A stretch of DNA of 8,242 nt from NCBI GenBank assembly GCA_003645845.1, contig QNCV01000099.1, positions 1 to 8,242 on the forward strand, in the 5' to 3' direction. Under the pieces are notes generated by a model. That model was not told the origin of the DNA, made no database searches, and saw only the letters and a program-made list of their open reading frames with translations. Positions 1-6,680 of this stretch are shown one piece after another. Position 1 is the stretch's first letter. Each line of letters begins with the position of its first letter. The stretch comes from Fidelibacterota bacterium (lineage in GTDB: Bacteria > Fidelibacterota > UBA2242). The position numbers and the translations under genes are program-made.

Positions 1-585
1 TATATTCCCGGTTGCAAAGCTTACATCTCCCGGAACATGATAAATATTATCGACGGTTAATTTCCCTGACTTCCAAAATGCACAACCATCGATATCGGCA
101 ATTAGAGTAAGTCCGTCACCGGAGATATGAATATGATCACCCTTGATCATTTCCAGGTAGCTCTGCTCGAGATTATGCTTTTCACCGGTCACTGTTTTTA
201 TATAGCGTTCTGCGCTTATCGGCAGTTGAGAAACCAGTTCCTGACCTTTTTTTACAATCTCTATACGCTTCATTTCTTTAAAATCAGCGTAACCATCTGC
301 TCTTATTTTCGGCCTTGAAGCTTCAGCTAAATCAACAAACCATGTAAGGTTATCACGCTCATTTTCCCGCGTATTAATACCCTGAGCAAACAGGACATTC
401 CAAACCGGTTTAGCCTCTTTCAGTACGCTGGCAATAACATTTTTATCAATTCCATAGACGACGGAAGCAGCTTTAATTTCTTTATACAATTCCTGTTCAC
501 CGGGAAAATCTTCAGAATCAGTATGAATCGTAAGATACGCTTCCATCCGATCTTCCGATAGCGTTATTTCAACTGACCAAGACAT
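1..585 (-). CDS. FapA-family (DUF342) protein, N-terminal part, truncated by window edge
   Basis: I read 195 codons from the ATG at 585-583 to the left edge with no stop. The protein starts MSWSVEITLSEDRMEAYLTI and shows the order of conserved blocks I know from FapA/DUF342 proteins: an N-terminal region with VVYGID (residues 42-47), the FVDL...RPKIRADG...DFKEM segment (about 83-105), VKKGQELVSQLP, a VTGE turn (132-135), ISGDGLTLIADIDG and a GDVSFATGNI stretch at the edge, where the beta-helix-like repeats normally begin. The loop before and after VTG seems shorter than the proline/glycine-rich loop usual in the family. FapA in Vibrio vulnificus is tied to polar flagellum assembly; the role here is inferred. 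An in-frame TAA lies just upstream, so ATG 585 is the first possible ATG; GGA sits 8 nt before it. It is the last visible gene of the minus-strand operon, 17 nt after the small CxC gene. Confidence 0.8.
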   Translation of the reverse strand, partial: MSWSVEITLSEDRMEAYLTIHTDSEDFPGEQELYKEIKAASVVYGIDKNVIASVLKEAKPVWNVLFAQGINTRENERDNLTWFVDLAEASRPKIRADGYADFKEMKRIEIVKKGQELVSQLPISAERYIKTVTGEKHNLEQSYLEMIKGDHIHISGDGLTLIADIDGCAFWKSGKLTVDNIYHVPGDVSFATGNI

Positions 586-602
586 ACAAATTTTCCGTTA
601 AT

Positions 603-860
603 TTAACTTTGAATTTCATATTCAAATCGAATTTCTGAAATCCGGCCACAGCTACAGCGGTATATCATTCCAACAATTTCTCCGTTCTCAATAATCGGTT
701 GAATTTCTGATTTGGAATCGTCTTCATAATCCGCTGGAGTTTCAATCACTACCCGATGGCTATTATTGACAATGGGGTTTTTTATGACTTTATTCCGGGC
801 AACAAATTTTTTCTTTGGCTGATTCTTTATCACTTCCGCTAAAGGTTTAAAATCCTTCAA
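603..860 (-). CDS. Small CxC-motif protein of unknown function
   Basis: This 85-residue protein starts at a TTG (860-858). A GAGG Shine-Dalgarno lies 5 nt upstream, which supports that start; no in-frame ATG offers a full-length alternative. The N-terminal half is basic and lysine-rich (KKKFVARNKVIKN) and looks disordered. The C-terminal third (about residues 57-83) reads as a compact beta domain: ENGEIVGMIYRCSCGRISEIRF, with a single Cys-x-Cys-Gly. CxCG is typical of half a zinc ribbon. With only two cysteines, metal binding would need a dimer or a partner; that is inference. I see no signal peptide or membrane segment. It lies between CheZ (47 nt) and the FapA-like gene (17 nt) in one direction, so it is probably co-transcribed with chemotaxis genes. 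I do not recognise a named family. The neat spacing, ribosome site and plausible composition make it a real gene rather than a chance ORF. Confidence 0.7.
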   Translation of the reverse strand: MKDFKPLAEVIKNQPKKKFVARNKVIKNPIVNNSHRVVIETPADYEDDSKSEIQPIIENGEIVGMIYRCSCGRISEIRFEYEIQS

Positions 861-907
861 GTATACCTCGTAATATCTCCGTTATTCTCCAATAATTGAT
901 AGCCCCG

Positions 908-1531
908 TCATTTAAACAATTGATCAATATCGTCCTGAGAAATTTCTTCACTTCGAATCGTGTCAGCAACTCTGGCCTGGAAATCATCATCCGTTTTATC
1001 TGCTCGGTGGTTTTCACTGTTTGCTATAATCTCTTCAAGAATATTGTCGCCAATTTCAGAGTGTCCCATCATTGATTGGGCTGATTTTATCAAATTGGCA
1101 AATTTATCATAGACCGCTCCGAGAATTCGGTTGGCATGTTCAAGCTTCTGTGAAGTAATATCCTGAAATTGCAGCGACATATGGATATCGGTCACATCAT
1201 CAATAATCGATTCAAGTTCCTCCCTGCTATTCACGGTACAATTCTTTGCCACGGAAGATATTTTCTTGGAAATATTATCCAGTTTATCCATAATCTCGGT
1301 GGTCGCTAATTCGGTCGTATGATTCACATCTGTAATACGGTCGGTGGCCACGGGAAGATTTTCAGTGCCCTTTTTCAAAGACACATTAATTTCACTCATC
1401 AACGGCATCATATCTTTTAGAAATCGAAACAAATCACTGAGAAACGGCAGGATGTCATCACCGGATTTAAAAAAGTCACGAATATGATCAACCTGAGCAA
1501 TGATTGCGTTCAAATCCCCTTTTTTCTTCAT
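908..1531 (-). CDS. cheZ: CheZ-type CheY-P phosphatase
   Basis: This 207-residue protein is predicted to be largely helical. It carries the CheZ catalytic signature in LQFQDITSQKLEH, with Asp124 and Gln128 in the D-x-x-x-Q spacing that matches the acid and the catalytic glutamine of enterobacterial CheZ (D143/Q147). The central part (about 30-165) fits the long four-helix bundle that dimerises and docks on CheY. A polar linker (about 165-195) leads to a C-terminal amphipathic peptide, ISQDDIDQLF, in the place of the CheY-tethering tail of E. coli CheZ. The predicted role is hydrolysis of the phosphoryl group on CheY in the cytoplasm. The ATG at 1531 has a strong GGGGAGG site 5 nt upstream. 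Only 18 nt separate it from the stop of cheY, so the two are probably co-translated in fixed proportion. The length is close to that of typical CheZ proteins. Confidence 0.88.
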   Translation of the reverse strand: MKKKGDLNAIIAQVDHIRDFFKSGDDILPFLSDLFRFLKDMMPLMSEINVSLKKGTENLPVATDRITDVNHTTELATTEIMDKLDNISKKISSVAKNCTVNSREELESIIDDVTDIHMSLQFQDITSQKLEHANRILGAVYDKFANLIKSAQSMMGHSEIGDNILEEIIANSENHRADKTDDDFQARVADTIRSEEISQDDIDQLFK

Positions 1532-1549
1532 CTTTGCCTCCCCTTATAA

Positions 1550-1918
1550 CTAGGTAAGTATATTTTTAATCTTCTTATCCAGGATTTCTACTGTGAAAGG
1601 CTTAACAACATATCCGTTGACTCCCAGTGAAACCGCCTTGATTACATCGTCTTTCATACCCCTTGTAGTAATCATCAGAATAGGAATATCTTTGTAATTT
1701 GCATCATTCCGAACAAATTTAACGAATTCCTCCCCGTTCAATTCCGGCATGTTCCAATCGGTCAAAATAAAATGAATATCACGACCTGCCATTTTCTCAA
1801 TTGCATCCTGCCCGTTTTCAGCTTCAATGAGGTCATCATAACCTAATTTTGTTAAAGTATTCCTGATAATCCTACGCATTGTCGGTGAATCATCAACAAA
1901 CAACACTGTTTTAGCCAT
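1550..1918 (-). CDS. cheY: CheY-like single-domain response regulator
   Basis: This is a stand-alone 122-residue receiver domain with all active-site residues in place: acidic pair Asp9/Asp10 (FVDDS), phospho-acceptor Asp54 in TDWNMPELNG, Thr84 in MITTRG, and Lys106 in VVKPF with aromatic Tyr103 before it. The D-W-N-M-P block and the MRRIIRNTL first helix resemble true chemotaxis CheY proteins more than generic receivers. There is no output domain, so it should act by protein binding, probably at the flagellar switch or another motility target. CheZ encoded 18 nt downstream is its likely phosphatase, and the CheA-like kinase at the right edge of the window is one possible donor. The ATG at 1918 has a modest GGGA about 8 nt upstream. 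The HDOD gene ends 58 nt upstream in the same direction. Confidence 0.9.
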   Translation of the reverse strand: MAKTVLFVDDSPTMRRIIRNTLTKLGYDDLIEAENGQDAIEKMAGRDIHFILTDWNMPELNGEEFVKFVRNDANYKDIPILMITTRGMKDDVIKAVSLGVNGYVVKPFTVEILDKKIKNILT

Positions 1919-1976
1919 AATATTTGTCCCGCATATTTTTCACTTTTTTAAAAATCAACACATTGCACCATATCTA

Positions 1977-2873
1977 TTAGTAAAGCATTTTGATCATTTC
2001 TCTGATGGATTCCATTCGGTCTCCAACATTATTTAAATACTGGTTGAGATTGTCATCTTTTAACCAATCATAATGGTTTTTCAACAGCTGCCAGCCTTTA
2101 AGATCCAGAGGGTTTAATACTGTCACAAAATTGCCGAACTTAAAGGAGTAATGATTGGCAATCCAGTCTGCAATCTGAATCAGAGCCGGTAGAACCTGGT
2201 GCTCCGGTTCCTGTATGGAATCCGGTTGATGATGATAGGAGATCCCGTTATGTATATTTTCCGGAAGTTTCCATTTTTCCGATATCCAGCTGCCAGCCAA
2301 TTCATGAGTCAAATCAAACACTTTTGTCTCTGCCTCAACACTGCTAATATGGGATTCACGACAGAGATCAAAGGCTTGGCCATATTTGGTGGAATTAAGT
2401 TTATACAACACCAGCTTCCCGATATCATGTAGAAGTCCCGCAGCATAGGTGTTTGAAGGCGTATTGATTCCCATGTCCTCGGCAATCATCTGGGCAATTG
2501 TACCAGTAGCAGACGAATGCTCCCAGAAAGACCTCCAGTAAAGCTTACGCTGTTCCTGATCATTATTCACAGATTTTATTACAGAAAATGAGAGAGCCAA
2601 ACCGGTCAACTGCTCCAATCCAATAATCACAACGGCATGGCGCAACGATGTAACTCTTTCACGAATTCCATAATAGGCCGAATTTGCCATTTTCAGAACT
2701 TTCATTGCCAGTGGCGGATCCTTCTCCAAAATGGGCAATATCTGATTAACAGATACTCGATCTTCACGGGTGGCCCGAATTATCTCCGTGGCAATAATTG
2801 GCAACGTTGGTAAATTTACCAACGTTAAAACTTGTCTATGGTATTCTTCAATTTTCTGATTATTTTCAATCAC
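1977..2873 (-). CDS. HDOD-domain signalling protein
   Basis: I choose the GTG at 2873-2871 (298 residues) because a near-perfect AGGTGA ribosome site ends 5 nt before it. A GTG nine bases further upstream (2882) stays open in frame but has no ribosome site. The HDOD domain covers about residues 18-215: LPTLPIIATEIIRATRE, a DPPLAMKVLKMANSAYYG block, VIIGLEQL, a WEHS segment and an intact His-Asp pair (H149-D150) in GLLHDIGKLVLY. HDOD domains are HD-superfamily relatives usually thought to be regulatory rather than catalytic, and they often sit beside two-component genes. The remaining C-terminal part (about 215-298) is helical and has no domain I recognise. It is soluble, with no membrane segment. 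It heads the operon that continues with cheY, cheZ, the CxC gene and the FapA-like gene, so a role in the same motility or chemotaxis pathway is likely but inferred. Confidence 0.88.
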   Translation of the reverse strand: MIENNQKIEEYHRQVLTLVNLPTLPIIATEIIRATREDRVSVNQILPILEKDPPLAMKVLKMANSAYYGIRERVTSLRHAVVIIGLEQLTGLALSFSVIKSVNNDQEQRKLYWRSFWEHSSATGTIAQMIAEDMGINTPSNTYAAGLLHDIGKLVLYKLNSTKYGQAFDLCRESHISSVEAETKVFDLTHELAGSWISEKWKLPENIHNGISYHHQPDSIQEPEHQVLPALIQIADWIANHYSFKFGNFVTVLNPLDLKGWQLLKNHYDWLKDDNLNQYLNNVGDRMESIREMIKMLY

Positions 2874-3046
2874 ATCTATCACCTGTAAAGAACCGTCTGA
2901 TCACTTAATTTCCACTTTAACCGGATTTCCATATATTGCATATATTCATGTTAACTTATTCTATTCTCGATCGCAGATTTGAAATATTTGACCACATTAT
3001 TGCATCTTCATCTATTTTGTACAAACCCTCCTGAACAGCAGCAATC

Positions 3047-3064
3047 TACCGGAATTATCCGGTA
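3047..3064. repeat. 18-base palindrome in HDOD operon leader
   Basis: TACCGGA and TCCGGTA are perfect 7-base inverted arms around ATTA. It lies about 175 bases upstream of the HDOD start. There is no T-tract on either strand, so it is not an intrinsic terminator. It could be an operator for a dimeric regulator or a small leader hairpin; the sequence does not say which. Confidence 0.5.
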
Positions 3065-3186
3065 AAAGTTATACAAATCCCGGACCAGACAGTTGTGTAT
3101 TCGCTTATTCATTTTATCTCGTTGACTTCATCAAATACATTTCAATTTACACGAACGTTCTGTCAAATTACGTGCCAAGCATTATC

Positions 3187-3335
3187 ACAGATTATCTGTT
3201 TGCAGTTAAACAACCGTTTTACGAACCATTATCTCAGGTAAAGGAAATTTTCCCTGCAAACAGAGGCGCTTCGCCTGTTTTACTTCGACAAATTTGCAAA
3301 AGGTGGGAATATTTTTCCCACACCTCGTTTTTTTT
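3187..3335 (+). ncRNA. Candidate structured intergenic RNA ending in an intrinsic terminator
   Basis: On the plus strand a perfect 11-bp stem pairs 3195-3205 (TCTGTTTGCAG) with 3254-3264 (CTGCAAACAGA). It encloses two small hairpins: AAAC/GTTT at 3208-3219 and GGAA/TTCC at 3243-3253. Next to it stands AGGCG-ctt-CGCCT (3264-3276, sharing one base with the stem), then a linker and a terminator hairpin with eight Ts. No protein gene on the plus strand lies between the left edge of this region and the terminator, so the terminator must end a non-coding transcript. It is either a free small RNA or an attenuated leader of the kinase gene, whose start is about 200 bases further on. I do not recognise a known riboswitch class. 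The promoter is uncertain; TTGACT at 3122-3127 is the best -35-like sequence, with no good -10. Stems are read by eye and no folding energy was computed. Confidence 0.4.
3301..3335 (+). terminator. Rho-independent terminator (plus strand)
   Basis: AGGTGGGAA (3301-3309) pairs with TTCCCACACCT (3315-3325), with a 2-base CA bulge and a 5-base loop. It is followed by CG and then eight Ts (3328-3335). The A-run just before the left arm can extend the stem into the T-tract. On the minus strand only four Ts follow the hairpin, so plus orientation is favoured. It lies outside any gene and upstream of the hybrid kinase. Confidence 0.7.
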
Positions 3336-3416
3336 CCCAACAGCATCTCATTTAACGTATTTTGCAATCCGGTGAATAAAATAATCATCTTTTTTTTGTT
3401 TACAAAAGAATTTTAG

Positions 3417-3472
3417 CATTAGCATATGAATATTCATCGCAATTGATTATTTTTATTTTTAGGATGCTAATG
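3417..3472. repeat. Inverted repeat and palindrome upstream of hybrid kinase
   Basis: CATTAGCAT (3417-3425) is repeated as its exact reverse complement ATGCTAATG (3464-3472). Immediately inside the left arm is a perfect 12-base palindrome, ATGAATATTCAT (3426-3437). A second overlapping TTAGCAT copy precedes the left arm (3413-3419). The right arm overlaps a GCTAAT that could serve as a weak -10 (with TTGATT at 3443-3448), and its last bases begin a sigma-54-like TGGCATG. The position, 65-120 bases before the kinase start, suits a regulator-binding site. The regulator is unknown. Confidence 0.4.
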
Positions 3473-3538
3473 GCATGAAAATTGACTTGAAATATTCAGC
3501 ATGTTGATTTTTGGATTTAATTACTGTGGAAATTGGAT

Positions 3539-6196
3539 ATGAGAAAAAAAACCAGCGATGATCGGAATTTTGAGAATCCACCCGAAGTGACGGGATGGGA
3601 AATCCTCGAACACATTAGTGATCCGGTATTTTGTATTGATTCTGACATGCGGTTAACCCGGTCAAACAGTCGCTTCCGGAGTCTGATCGCCGAAGGCAGC
3701 AATCGAACTGTTTTGGCAGGCGTCAATATATTTGATATATATCCCTATCTAAACGCGGAAGACTTTGAGGACTACCAAACAATATTCACATCTTTGAAAG
3801 CGGTTATTACCGAAAAGAACGATCCGCAACATTCGATGTTTCCGTTCGATAAAATATCGAAAATCCCGCTGAAGACAAAAAATGATATCGAAATTGCGAC
3901 AATTCTTCACTTACGGCCGAAAACAAATACCGAATCACCATCGGAAAAAACACCTTTTTCGGTTTCCCTGCAGAATGCCGACAATTCGATTATCATTCAT
4001 GATTTTATCGGGACAATCATTGCATGGGATCATGGCGCTGAAAAAATCTATGGCTGGTCGGAAGACGAAGCATTAGATAAAAATATTATTGAAATTACTC
4101 ACGAAGAAGAAAGAGAAAACTATTTAAAACAGATTCAAAGACTTAAACATTCAACCAATCTGAATCCCTTTGAAATTCGCCGGACGACAAAATCAGGGAA
4201 GGTTTTGGATATTTGGGTTACCGGAAGCATCTTAAAGGATGAGAGCAATTCACCCTATGCATTGGCGATTACCGAATACAATATCACCGATATTAAACAG
4301 ACTCAAAATGCTCTTCGTGAAAGTGAAGACAAATACAATATTCTGACCAAGAATATCAGCGCCGGTATTGTTCGGATTGATGCTAAAAACAATTCTTTTA
4401 TTGAAATCAATCCGGCAGCAAGAAAAATGTTTCAGATAGATGAAAAAAACAGTCCGGATAAGGTTCAACTTTCTCTATTATTCGAACGACAATCGGATTT
4501 TCAAAAGTTTGTTGTGAACATTCGGCGTTTTGGGTATGTGAATAAAGCCGAATATCTGTTGCAGACATTAGACAAACGACCCTTTTGGTGTTCAGTAACA
4601 GCTGTTGCAATCAAAGGTAAGGATAAGCAGATTCAATACTATGACGCAATTTTGGAAGATATCAACGATCGCAAGCAGGCTGAAAAAAAACTGATTGAAA
4701 GTGAAAAACGCTATCGGAAACTGATTGAAAATCTTGGCGAAGGAGTCATTGTATTTGATCGAAATAATAATATCTTGCTGGCGAATTCTGCGGCGGAAAA
4801 GATATTTGCAAAAGACCAGATATCTTCACTTAAAAAACATAATTTGAGCGAATTCGTTGATGAAAAGAATTTGGAAATCTATAAAAATAATTCGGCGATC
4901 CATCCCGGAAAACCAGCCAACACTTTCGATATAAAAATCAAAACCGGTAAGAACCTTAACAAAATTATCAACATGACCTGCTCCGCCTATCATATTTCGG
5001 GTAAAGAAATCGGCGGGATTCTTTCTATAGTTCGGGATGTCACAAACATTCGAAAAATGGAAGAAGACATTATTAAAACAACAAAATTGGAATCGCTTGG
5101 TGTTTTGGCCGGTGGAATTGCACACGATTTTAATAATATCCTGACAATCGTGATGGGAAATATAACACTGGCAAAAATGTTCGCTAAAGATGATAAAAAT
5201 ATCATAAAGCGTCTCGATAAAGCCGAAGCGGCGGCCAGCCGAGCAAAGGAGCTGACGCAACAGCTGTTGACCTTCGCAAAAGGCGGTATTCCGATTAAAA
5301 ACCTCACTTCAATCAAAGAATTAATTGAAGAATCCGTTAACTTTTCATTGATTGGCTCGAAGGTAGAATATAAGCTTGATATATCCAATGACCTCTGGGC
5401 TCTTGAAATCGACGAGGGACAGATCAGTCAGAGCATTAACAATCTGCTTATTAACGCCACTCAAGCCATGCCCAAAGGTGGTTCGATATACCTCAATGTT
5501 TGTAATACTGAAGTGCCTGAAAAGAATAACATGGCGTTAAAAGGGGGTAATTATGTAAAAATAAGCATTGCCGATGAAGGTATAGGTATTCCAGAGGAAA
5601 ACCTTCATAAAATATTTGACCCCTACTTTACAACTAAAGAAAAGGGAAACGGCCTCGGTCTCGCTTCGGTATATTCCATCATAAAAAAGCATGGCGGTAC
5701 AATTACGGTAGAGTCTACGGTTGGCGTTGGAACAAAATTCGATATTTATTTGCCTGCAACTAACGAAAAGGCTAAAATTAGCAAAACCCATGATAAAAAA
5801 ATTAAAACCGGCAAAGGCAATATTATTGTCATGGACGACGAAGACGACATCCGCGAATTTGCTCAGATTTTGCTTGAAAAGTTAGGTTATCACGTTGTAG
5901 CCACCAGAGATGGGATGGAAACACTTAGCTATTATAAAAAAGGTATGCAAAAGGGGACACCCTATCATGCTGTTATTATGGATTTGACTATCAGAGGAGG
6001 CCTGGGAGGCGTTGAAACAATTGAGAAATTATTAAAAATAGATCCGAAGGCCAAAGCGATTGTGGCATCCGGTTATGCGAATAATCCGGTAATGTCCAAT
6101 TATACCAAATACGGTTTTAAGGCCATTATTAAAAAACCCTATAAAGCAAAAGAATTAGGAGATGTTCTGGCAAAAGTACTCGAAAAAGATGAGTAG
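3539..6196 (+). CDS. Soluble PAS-rich hybrid sensor histidine kinase with C-terminal receiver
   Basis: I take ATG 3539 (885 residues). A TTG six bases upstream is in frame, but GTGGA lies 8 nt before the ATG and too close to the TTG. There is no membrane segment, so the sensor is cytoplasmic. Four PAS-like domains follow one another at about residues 20-90, 140-255, 262-385 and 392-505; the second and third end in typical PAC-linker helices (NITDIKQTQ, DINDRKQAE). The kinase core has the H-box GVLAGGIAHDFNN with His529, the N-box NNLLINATQAM with Asn639, G1 DEGIGIP (679-685), an F-box with DPYFTTKEKG, and G2 GNGLGL (703-708). This H-box style is that of NtrB-like (HPK4) kinases. The receiver (about 760-880) has Asp766/767, phospho-acceptor Asp815 in MDLTIRGG, Ser844 and Lys866. 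All catalytic residues are present. PAS ligands cannot be told from sequence. A lone receiver gene follows 68 nt later. Confidence 0.9.
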   Translation: MRKKTSDDRNFENPPEVTGWEILEHISDPVFCIDSDMRLTRSNSRFRSLIAEGSNRTVLAGVNIFDIYPYLNAEDFEDYQTIFTSLKAVITEKNDPQHSMFPFDKISKIPLKTKNDIEIATILHLRPKTNTESPSEKTPFSVSLQNADNSIIIHDFIGTIIAWDHGAEKIYGWSEDEALDKNIIEITHEEERENYLKQIQRLKHSTNLNPFEIRRTTKSGKVLDIWVTGSILKDESNSPYALAITEYNITDIKQTQNALRESEDKYNILTKNISAGIVRIDAKNNSFIEINPAARKMFQIDEKNSPDKVQLSLLFERQSDFQKFVVNIRRFGYVNKAEYLLQTLDKRPFWCSVTAVAIKGKDKQIQYYDAILEDINDRKQAEKKLIESEKRYRKLIENLGEGVIVFDRNNNILLANSAAEKIFAKDQISSLKKHNLSEFVDEKNLEIYKNNSAIHPGKPANTFDIKIKTGKNLNKIINMTCSAYHISGKEIGGILSIVRDVTNIRKMEEDIIKTTKLESLGVLAGGIAHDFNNILTIVMGNITLAKMFAKDDKNIIKRLDKAEAAASRAKELTQQLLTFAKGGIPIKNLTSIKELIEESVNFSLIGSKVEYKLDISNDLWALEIDEGQISQSINNLLINATQAMPKGGSIYLNVCNTEVPEKNNMALKGGNYVKISIADEGIGIPEENLHKIFDPYFTTKEKGNGLGLASVYSIIKKHGGTITVESTVGVGTKFDIYLPATNEKAKISKTHDKKIKTGKGNIIVMDDEDDIREFAQILLEKLGYHVVATRDGMETLSYYKKGMQKGTPYHAVIMDLTIRGGLGGVETIEKLLKIDPKAKAIVASGYANNPVMSNYTKYGFKAIIKKPYKAKELGDVLAKVLEKDE

Positions 6197-6264
6197 TTCA
6201 TGTTTTACCAGGGCTCGGTCAGATGTGAAATCAGCGTTATCCCGAATTTTAACATGGAGCAACA

Positions 6265-6648
6265 ATGAATAAAAAAGCACTCTTTGTGGACGATGAACAG
6301 GATGTTCTCGAAATATATGAGGCCCTTTGCGTACAAGCCGGCTATGAAGCTCATATAAGCGCCACCGCCAGTGAGGCTCTGCAAACAATTAAACGCGAAA
6401 ATATTCAGGTTATGTTTTTTGACCTGAAAATGCCCGATATGAACGGAATTGAACTATGCCGGAAAGTAAGGGAAAAAAACAAGATCGCTCTGATTTATGC
6501 GGTAACAGGATATTCTTCTCTTTTTCAGCTGGCGGAGTGCCGGGAAGCCGGATTCGACGATTATTTTAAAAAGCCGATAGATTTCGAACTGTTCACGAAT
6601 ATTTTGAAGCAATCTTTTCAAAAATTAGAGCGCTGGAGTAAAAGATAA
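6265..6648 (+). CDS. Stand-alone receiver-domain response regulator
   Basis: This 127-residue protein is a complete receiver domain and nothing more: acidic pair Asp9/Asp10 (FVDDEQD), phospho-acceptor Asp53 in FFDLKMPDMNG, Thr81 in AVTGY, Lys103 in FKKPI. The last 15 residues form a basic helix (SFQKLERWSKR). It differs from the CheY at 1550-1918 (DLKMP against DWNMP, VTG against ITT), so it is not a recent copy. The ATG at 6265 has GGAG 5 nt upstream. It lies 68 nt after the hybrid kinase in the same direction, with no terminator visible between, so it is probably the second gene of that operon and a likely phospho-acceptor or phosphate sink for that kinase. That partnership is inferred from position. 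Confidence 0.87.
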   Translation: MNKKALFVDDEQDVLEIYEALCVQAGYEAHISATASEALQTIKRENIQVMFFDLKMPDMNGIELCRKVREKNKIALIYAVTGYSSLFQLAECREAGFDDYFKKPIDFELFTNILKQSFQKLERWSKR

Positions 6649-6680
6649 TTCTTCTAACCGGCGCTGTTGAAAATGTCAAA

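Larger units (their letters stand above)
2874..3538. other. Long divergent intergenic region between HDOD operon and hybrid kinase
   Basis: About 665 bases without a convincing protein gene. Reading frames here are short, lack ribosome sites and have unlikely composition. The minus-strand leader of the HDOD gene holds a tandem CATATATT repeat (2930-2946), an isolated AGGAGGG (minus strand, 3032-3026) with no good start codon after it, and an 18-base palindrome (3047-3064). The middle holds a candidate structured RNA with terminator (3187-3335). The right part is very A+T rich, with a T8 tract (3390-3397), a 12-base palindrome and an inverted repeat upstream of the kinase. Sigma-54-like elements face outwards on both sides (minus 3178-3162, plus 3471-3486), but with a non-consensus base in the -12 GC. 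No clear sigma-70 promoter was found for either flanking gene. Confidence 0.7.

Noticed and set aside
127..318. Plus-strand 63-codon ORF
   Set aside because: Entirely antisense to the FapA-like gene; Phe/Tyr-rich composition typical of a shadow frame and no ribosome site.
2199..2432. Plus-strand 77-codon ORF
   Set aside because: Antisense to the HDOD gene, whose domain pattern is unambiguous in the other frame.
2937..3104. Very short minus-strand ORFs in the HDOD leader (34 codons from ATG near 3104; 22 codons after the AGGAGGG)
   Set aside because: The 34-codon frame has only a weak GAG site and an odd CCC cluster. The TTG frame after AGGAGGG is just 2 nt from the ribosome site, too close to be used.
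3150..3162. GAACGTTC palindrome considered as a LexA box
   Set aside because: Known boxes of this type need a 4-base gap between GAAC and GTTC; here the halves abut.
3187..3335. Cyclic-di-GMP (GEMM-I) riboswitch upstream of the kinase
   Set aside because: The conserved GEMM core sequences and tetraloop/receptor pattern are not present.
3172..3375. Plus-strand 67-codon ORF from GTG
   Set aside because: No ribosome site, and it runs through the terminator hairpin and its T-tract; the stretch is better explained as structured RNA.
3206..3388. Minus-strand 60-codon ORF
   Set aside because: Poor start context, and it overlaps the same hairpins; no recognisable protein character.
4826..5388. Minus-strand ORFs of 144 and 132 codons
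   Set aside because: Antisense to the kinase core, where the H-box region is unmistakable on the plus strand.
6155..6388. Minus-strand 77-codon ORF
   Set aside because: Spans the kinase stop and the receiver start in antisense; no ribosome site or family signal.
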